A stretch of 64,000 nt of DNA. Source: CAVPDA01 sp963702495. GTDB lineage: Bacteria > Pseudomonadota > Gammaproteobacteria > Burkholderiales > Rhodocyclaceae. Made by a program: the position numbers and the translations under genes. The stretch is from NCBI GenBank assembly GCA_963702495.1, contig CAVPDA010000018.1:1-64000 (forward strand), read 5' to 3'. The notes below the pieces were generated by a model. It saw nothing but the letters and a program-made list of their open reading frames with translations. It ran no database searches and was not told where the DNA came from. Below, piece after piece: positions 15,001 through 24,000 of this stretch (its first letter is position 1; each line of letters begins with the position of its first letter).

Positions 15001-18000
15001 GCCGGATCAGAACGCGACCGAAGATGCTCCGTTCAGCTTCCAGTTCGCTTCGAACACCTTCGCCGACGTCGATGCCGGCGACACGCTGACCTACACGACC
15101 GGAGCGCTGCCGGGCTGGCTAAGCTTCAATGCCGCCACGAGAACCTTCAGCGGCACCCCGGCCAACGCCGACGTCGGCACGGTCACGATCACCGTCACGC
15201 GCCGACGACGGCCATGGCGGCACGGTCGAGCGACAGCTTCGATCTCGACGGTGGCCAACGCCAACGACGCGCCGACCGTGGCCAATGCCATCGCCGAGCA
15301 GATCGGCGACCGAGGATGCGCCCTTCAGCTTCCAGTTCGCTTCGAACACCTTCGCCGACGTCAATGCCGGCGACACGCTGACCTACACGCGCCAGCGGCG
15401 TCCCCGGCTGGCTGAGCTTCGATGCCGCCACACGCATCTTCTCCGGCACCCCCGCGAACGCCGACGTCGGAAGCGTCACCGTCACCGTGCGCGCCACCGA
15501 TGCCAGCCTCGCCTTCGTCGAAGACCAGTTCGTGCTCACGGTCGCCAACGCCAACGACGCGCCCACCGTGGCCAATCCGATCGCCGACCAGTCGGCCACC
15601 GAGGATGCCCCGTTCAGCTTCCAGTTCGCTTCGAACACCTTCGCCGACGTCGATGCCGGCGACACGCTCACCTACACCGCTTCCGGCCTGCCCGCCTGGC
15701 TCAGCTTCGATGCCGCCACGAGAACCTTCAGCGGGACGCCGGCGAATGCCGACGTCGGCCCGGTGACGATCACCGTACGCGCGACGGACGGCTCAGCCGC
15801 CTTCGTCGAAGACCAGTTCGTGCTCACGGTGGCCAACGCCAACGACGCGCCCACCGTGGCCAACCCGATCGCCGACCAGAACGCCACCGAAGATGCCCCG
15901 TTCAGCTTCCAGTTCGCTTCGAACACCTTCGCCGACGTCGATGTCGGCGACACGCTCACCTACACCGCTTCCGGCCTGCCCGCCTGGCTGAGCTTCGATG
16001 CCGCCACGCGGACCTTCTCGGGGACCCCCGCGAATGCCGACGTCGGCCCGGTGACGATCACCGTACGCGCGACGGACGGCTCAGCCGCCTTCGTCGAAGA
16101 CCAGTTCGTGCTCACGGTCGCCAACGCCAACGATGCGCCCACCGTGGCCAACGCCGATCGCCGACCAGAACGCGACCGAAGATGCTCCGTTCAGCTTCCA
16201 GTTCGCTTCGAACACCTTCGCCGACGTCGATGCCGGCGACACGCTCACCTACACCGCTTCCGGCCTGCCCGCCTGGCTGAGCTTCGATGCCGCCACGCGG
16301 ACCTTCTCGGGCACCCCCGCGAATGCCGACGTCGGCCCGGTGACGATCACCGTACGCGCGACGGACGGCTCAGCCGCCTTCGTCGAAGACCAGTTCGTGC
16401 TCACGGTGGCCAACACCAACGACGCGCCCACCGTGGCCATCCCGATCGCCGACCAGAGCGCGACCGAAGACAGCCCGTTCAGCTTCCAGTTCGCCGCCAA
16501 CACCTTCGCCGACGTCGATGCCGGCGACACGCTAACCTACACCGCCAGCGGCGTGCCCGGCCTGGCTCAGCTTCGATGCCGCCACGAGAACCTTCAGCGG
16601 CACGCCGGCCAACGCCGACGTCGGAAGCGTCACCGTCACGGTGCGCGCCACCGATGCCAGCCTCGCCTTCGTCGAAGACCAGTTCGTGCTGACGGTGGCC
16701 AACGCCAACGATGCGCCCACGCTGGCCAACCCGATCGCCGATCAGTCGGCCACCGAGGATGCGCCGTTCAGCTTCCAGTTCGCTTCGAACACTTTCGCCG
16801 ATGTCGATCTGGGCGACAGCCTCACCTACACGGCGAGCGGCGCACCGGCATGGCTGAGCTTCGATGCCGCCACGAGAACCTTCGGCGGCACGCCGGCCAA
16901 CGCCGACGGCGGAAGCGGCGGCGATCACCGTGCGTGCCACCGATGCCGCCGGCGCCTGGGTCGAGGACAGCTTCGATATCGTCGTGGCCAACACCAACGA
17001 CGCGCCCACCGTATCCAACTCGATCGCCGATCAGAGCGCGACCGAAGACAGCACCTTCAACTTCGTCGTGCCGGCCAACACCTTCGCCGATGTCGATGTC
17101 GGCGACACGCTGACCTATTCGGCTTCCGGCCTGCCCGCCTGGCTGAGCTTCGATGCCGCCACGAGAACCTTCAGCGGGACGCCGGCCAATGCCGACGTCG
17201 GAAGCGCTACCGTCACCGTGCGCGCCACCGATGCCAGCCTCGCCTTCGTCGAAGACCAGTTCGTGCTGGCGGTGGCCAACGCCAACGACGCCCCGACTGT
17301 GGCCAATCCGATGGCCGATCAGTCGGCCACCGAGGATGCCCCGTTCAGCTTCCAGTTCGCCTCGAACACCTTCGCCGACGTCGATGCCGGCGACACGCTG
17401 ACCTACTCAGCCAGCGGTGTCCCGGCCTGGCTGAGCTTCGATGCCGCCACGAGAACCTTCAGCGGCACCCCGGCCAACAGTGACATGGGCTCGGTCACGG
17501 TGACGATTCGAGCCACCGACGCCAGCCTCGCCTTCGTCGAGGACCAGTTCGTCCTGACGGTGGCCAACGCCAACGATGCGCCCACGCTGGCCAACCCGAT
17601 CGCCGATCAGAGCGCAACGGAAGATTCTGCGTTCTCCTTCCAGTTCGCCTCGAACACCTTCGCCGATGCCGATCTGGGCGACACGCTCAGCTACAGCACC
17701 GGGGCGCTGCCCGGCTGGCTCGCCTTCGATGCCGGGACCCGTACCTTCAGCGGCACGCCGGCGAACAGCGACGTAGGTACCGCGACCCTCACCGTCCGTG
17801 CCACCGACGGCAGCGGAGCCTGGGTCGAGGACAGCTTCGATATCGTCGTGGCCAACGTCAACGACGTTCCGACCGTGGCCAATCCGATCGCCGATCAGAG
17901 CGCGACCGAAGACACCACCTTCAACTTCGTCGTGCCGGCCAACACTTTCGCCGACGTCGATCTGGGCGACAGCCTGACCTACACGGCCAGCGGCGCACCG

Positions 18001-21000
18001 GCCTGGCTGAGCTTCGATGCGGCCACACGCACATTCTCCGGTACGCCCGCGAATGCCGACGTCGGAAGCGTCACCGTCACCGTGCGCGCCACCGATGCCA
18101 GCCTCGCCTTCGTCGAAGACCAGTTCGTGCTGGCGGTGGCCAACACCAACGACGCGCCCACCGTCGCCAATCCAATGGCCGATCAGTCGGCCACCGAGGA
18201 TGCCCCGTTCAGCTTCAAGTTCGCTCCGAACACTTTCGCCGACGTCGATCTGGGCGACAGCCTGACCTACACGGCCAGCGGCGCACCGGCCTGGCTGAGC
18301 TTCGATGCCGCCACGAGAACCTTCAGCGGCACGCCGGCCAACGCCGACGTCGGAAGCGCGCCGATCACCGTGCGTGCCACGGATGCCAGCCTCGCCTTCG
18401 TCGAAGACCAGTTCGTGCTGACGGTCGCCAATGCCAACGATGCGCCGACGGTGGCCAACGCTATCGCCGACCAGAACGCGACCGAAGACACCGCCTTCAA
18501 CTTCGTCGTGCCGGCCAACGCCTTCGCCGATGTCGATGCCGTCGACACGCTCAGCTACAGCGCCAGCGGCCTGCCGGGCTGGCTCGCCTTCGATGCGGAC
18601 ACGCGCACATTCTCCGGCACCCCCACGAATGCCGATGTCGGAAGCGTCACCGTCACGGTGCGCGCCACCGATGCCAGCCTCGCCTTCGTCGAAGACCAGT
18701 TCGTGCTGGCGGTGGCCAACACCAACGATGCGCCCACGCTCGCCACCCCGATCGCCGATCAGAGCGCGACGGAAGATTCTGCGTTCTCCTTCCAGTTCGC
18801 TTCGAACACCTTCGCCGATGTCGATCTGGGCGACAGCCTGACCTACACGGCCAGCGGCGCACCGGCATGGCTGAGCTTCGATGCCGCCACGAGAACCTTC
18901 AGCGGCACGCCGGCCAACGCCGACGTCGGAAGCGCGCCGATCACCGTGCGTGCCACGGATGCGGCCGGGGCGTGGGTGGAGGACAGCTTCGATGTCGTCG
19001 TCACCAACACCAACAACGCGCCCACCGTAGCCACCCCGATCGCCGATCAGAGCGCCACCGAAGACAGCCCGTTCAGCTTCCAGTTCGCCGCCAACGCCTT
19101 CGCCGACGTCGATGCCGGCGACACGCTGACCTACTCCGCCAGCGGTGTCCCGGCCTGGCTCAGCTTCGATTCGGCAACCCGGACGTTCAGCGGCACCCCG
19201 GCCAACGCCGACGTCGGAAGCGCGGCGATCACCGTGCGTGCCACCGATGCCGCCGGCGCCTGGGTCGAGGACAGCTTCGATGTCGTCGTCACCAACACCA
19301 ACAATGCGCCCACGCTCGCCAATCCGATCGCCGATCAGAGCGCGACCGAAGACACGCCGTTCAGCTACACCTTCGCCGCCAACGCCTTCGCCGATGTCGA
19401 TGTCGCCGACACGCTCACCTATTCGGCTTCCGGCCTGCCCGCCTGGCTGAGCTTCGATGCGGCCACGAGAACCTTCAGCGGCACGCCGGCCAACGCCGAC
19501 GTCGGAAGCGCGCCGATCACCGTGCGTGCCACGGATGCGGCCGGGGCGTGGGTGGAGGACAGCTTCGATGTCGTCGTCACCAACACCAACGATGCGCCCA
19601 CCGTATCCAACTCGATCGCCGATCAGAGCGCGACCGAAGACAGCACCTTCAACTTCGTCGTGCCGGCCAACACCTTCGCCGATGTCGACGCCGGCGACAC
19701 GCTCACCTACAGCACCGGAGCGCTGCCCGCGTGGCTCACTTTCGACGCCGCCACGCGCACCTTCTCCGGCACCCCCGCGAATGCCGACGTCGGCCCGGTG
19801 ACGATCACCGTGCGTGCCACCGATGCCGCCGGCGCCTGGGTCGAGGACAGCTTCGATATCGTCGTGGCCAACACCAACGACGCGCCCACCGTATCCAACT
19901 CGATCGCCGATCAGAGCGCGACCGAAGACAGCACCTTCAACTTCGTCGTGCCGGCCAACACCTTCGCCGATGTCGATGTCGGCGACACGCTGACCTATTC
20001 GGCTTCCGGCCTGCCCGCCTGGCTGAGCTTCGATGCCGCCACGAGAACCTTCAGCGGGACGCCGGCCAATGCCGACGTCGGAAGCGCTACCGTCACCGTG
20101 CGCGCCACCGATGCCAGCCTCGCCTTCGTCGAAGACCAGTTCGTGCTCACGGTGGCCAACACCAACGACGCGCCCACGCTGGCCACCCCGATCGCCGATC
20201 AGAGTGCGACCGAAGATTCTGCGTTCTCCTTCCAGTTCGCCTCGAACACCTTCGCCGATGTCGATCTGGGCGACACGCTCACCTACACCGCTTCCGGCCT
20301 GCCCGCCTGGCTGAGCTTCGATGCCGCCACGAGAACCTTCAGCGGCACGCCGGCCAACGCCGACGTCGGAAGCGTCACCGTCACGGTGCGCGCCACCGAT
20401 GCCAGCCTCGCCTTCGTCGAAGACCAGTTCGTGCTGACGGTGGCCAACGCCAACGATGCGCCCACGTGGCCAACCCGATCGCCGATCAGTCGGCCACCGA
20501 GGATGCGCCGTTCAGCTTCCAGTTCGCTTCGAACACTTTCGCCGACGTCGACCTGGGCGACAGCCTGACCTACACGGCCAGCGGCGCACCGGCATGGCTG
20601 AGCTTCGATGCCGCCACCCGCACATTCTCCGGCACCCCCGCGAATGCCGACGTCGGCCCGGTGACGATCACCGTACGCGCGACGGACGGCTCAGCCGCCT
20701 TCGTCGAAGACCAGTTCGTGCTGACGGTGGCCAACACCAACGACGCGCCCACGTGGCCACCCCGATCGCCGATCAGAGCGCGACCGAAGACAGCCCGTTC
20801 AGCTACACCTTCGCCTCGAACACCTTCGCCGACGTCGATGCTGGCGACACGCTCACCTACAGCGCCAGCGGCCTGCCGGGCTGGCTCGCCTTCGATGCGG
20901 CGACACGCACCTTCTCCGGCACCCCCGCGAATGCCGACGTCGGCCCGGTGACGATCACCGTACGCGCGACGGATGGCTCAGCCGCCTTCGTCGAAGACCA

Positions 21001-24000
21001 GTTCGTGCTCACGGTGGCCAACACCAACGACGCGCCCACCGTGGCCATCCCGATCGCCGACCAGAGCGCCACCGAAGATGCGCCGTTCAGCTTCCAGTTC
21101 GCTTCGAACACCTTCGCCGACGTCGATGTCGGCGACACGCTCACCTACACCGCTTCCGGCCTGCCCGCCTGGCTGAGCTTCGATGCCGCCACGAGAACCT
21201 TCTCCGGCACCCCCGCCAATGCCGACGTCGGCCCGGTGACGATCACCGTACGCGCGACGGACGGCTCAGCCGCCTTCGTCGAAGACCAGTTCGTGCTGAC
21301 GGTGGCCAACGCCAACGATGCGCCCACCGTGGCCAATCCGATCGCCGACCAGAACGCGACCGAAGATGCCGCGTTCAGCTTCCAGTTCGCCTCGAACACC
21401 TTCGCCGACGTCGATGTCGGCGACACGCTGACCTACACCGCTTCCGGCCTGCCCGCCTGGCTGAGCTTCGATGCCGCCACGAGAACCTTCAGCGGGCACG
21501 CCGGCCAATGCCGACGTCGGCCCGGTGACGATCACCGTGCGCGCCACCGACGGCTCAGCCGCCTTCGTCGAAGACCAGTTCGTGCTGACGGTCGCCAACG
21601 CCAACGATGCGCCCACCGTCGCCAATCCGATCGCCGACCAGAACGCGACCGAAGACAGCCCGTTCAGCTACACCTTCGCCGCCAACACCTTCGCCGATGT
21701 CGATGTCGGCGACACGCTGACCTACACGACCGGAGCGCTGCCGGGCTGGCTGAGCTTCGATGCCGCCACGAGAACCTTCCGCGGCACGCCCGCGAATGCC
21801 GACGTCGGCCCGGTGACGATCACCGTGCGCGCCACCGATGCCAGCCTCGCCTTCGTCGAAGACCAGTTCGTGCTGACGGTCGCCAACGCCAACGATGCGC
21901 CCACCGTGGCCAAGCCGATCGCCGATCAGAACGCGACCGAAGATGCTCCGTTCAGCTTCCAGTTCGCTTCGAACACCTTCGCCGACGTCGATGCCGGCGA
22001 CACGCTGACCTACACGGCCTGCGGCGCTGCCCGCATGGCTGACCTTCGATGCCGCCACGAGAACCTTCTGCGGCACCCCCGCGAACGCCGACGTCGGCCC
22101 GCGTGACGATCACCGTGCGCGCGACGGACGGCTCAGCCGCCTTCGTCGAAGACCAGTTCGTGCTGACGGTCGCCAACACCAACGATGCGCCGACCGTGGC
22201 CAACGCCATCGCCGACCAGAACGCCACCGAAGATGCGCCGTTCAGCTTCCAGTTCGCCTCGAACACCTTCGCCGACGTCGATGTCGGCGACACGCTCACC
22301 TACACGCACCGGGCGCTGCCGGCCTGGCTGGGCTTCGATGCCGCCACGAGAACCTTCAGCGGCACGCCGGCCAACGCCGACGTCGGAAGCGTCACCGTCA
22401 CCGTGCGCGCCACGACGGCTCAGCCGCCTTCGTCGAAGACCAGTTCGTGCTGACGGTGGCCAACGCCAACGACGCGCCGACCGTGGCCAATGCCGATCGC
22501 CGATCAGAACGCGACCGAAGACAGCGCCGTTCAGCTTCACCGTTCGCCGCCAACACCTTCGCCGATGTCGATGCCGGCGACACGCTGACCTACACCGCTA
22601 CCGGAGCGCTGCCGGCCTGGCTCGAGCTTCGATGCCGCCACGAGAACCTTCTCGCGGGACGCCCGCGAATGCCGACGTCGGCCCGGTGACGATCACCGTA
22701 CGCGCCACCGACGGCTCAGCCCGCCTTCGTCGAAGACCAGTTCGTGCTGACGGTGGCCAACGCCAACGACGCGCCCACCGTGGCCAACCCGATCGCCGAC
22801 CAGAACGGCGACCGAAGATGCGCCGTTCAGCTTCCAGTTCGCTTCGAACACCTTCGCCGACGTCGATGTCGGCGACACGCTCACCTACACCGCTTGCGGC
22901 CTGCCCGCCTGGCTGAGCTTCGATGCCGCCACGCGGACCTTCTCCGGCACCCCGGCCAATGCCGACGTCGGCCCGGTGACGATCACCGTGCGCGCCACGG
23001 ACGGCTCAGCCGCCTTCGTCGAAGACCAGTTCGTGCTGACGGTCGCCAACGCCAACGACGCGCCCACCGTGGCCAATCCGATCGCCGACCAGAACGCGAC
23101 CGAAGACAGCGCCGTTCAGCTTCACAGTTCGCCGCCAACACCTTCGCCGATGTCGATGTCGGCGACACGCTGACCTACACGCGCCTGCGGCCTGCCCGCC
23201 TGGCTGAGCTTCGATGCCGCCACGCGGACCTTCTGCGGCACCCCCGCGAATGCCGACGTCGGCCCGGTGACGATCACCGTGCGCGCGACGGACGGCTCAG
23301 CCGCCTTCGTCGAAGACCAGTTCGTGCTGACGGTCGCCAACGCCAACGATGCGCCCACCGTGGCCAATCCCGCTCGCCGACCAGTCGGCCACCGAGGATG
23401 CCCCGTTCAGCTTCCAGTTCGCTTCGAACACCTTCGCCGACGTCGATGCCGGCGACACGCTCACCTACACGGCTCGCGGCGCTGCCCGCCTGGCTGAGCT
23501 TCGATGCCGCCACGAGAACCTTCAGCGGCACGCCGGCCAACGCCGACGTCGGCACGGTGACGATCACCGTACCGCCGACGGACGGCTCAGCCGCCTTCGT
23601 CGAAGACCAGTTCGTGCTCGACGGTGGCCAACGCCAACGACGCGCCCACCGTGGCCAACGCCGATCGCCGACCAGAGCGGCCACCGAAGACGCCGCCGTT
23701 CAGCTTCCAGTTCGCCGCCAACACCTTCGCCGACGTCGATGTCGGCGACACGCTCACCTACACGCGCCAGCGGCGCTGCCCGCCTGGCTGAGCTTCGATG
23801 CCGCCACGCGCACCTTCTCGCGGCACCCCGGCCAACGCCGACGTCGGCAGCGTCACGATCACCGTGCGCGCCACGGACGGCTCAGCCGCCTTCGTCGAAG
23901 ACCAGTTCGTGCTGTGGTGGCCAACACCAACGATGCGCCCACCGTGGCCAATGCCGATCGCCGACCAGGCGGCCACCGAAGATGCGCCGTTCAGCTTCCA

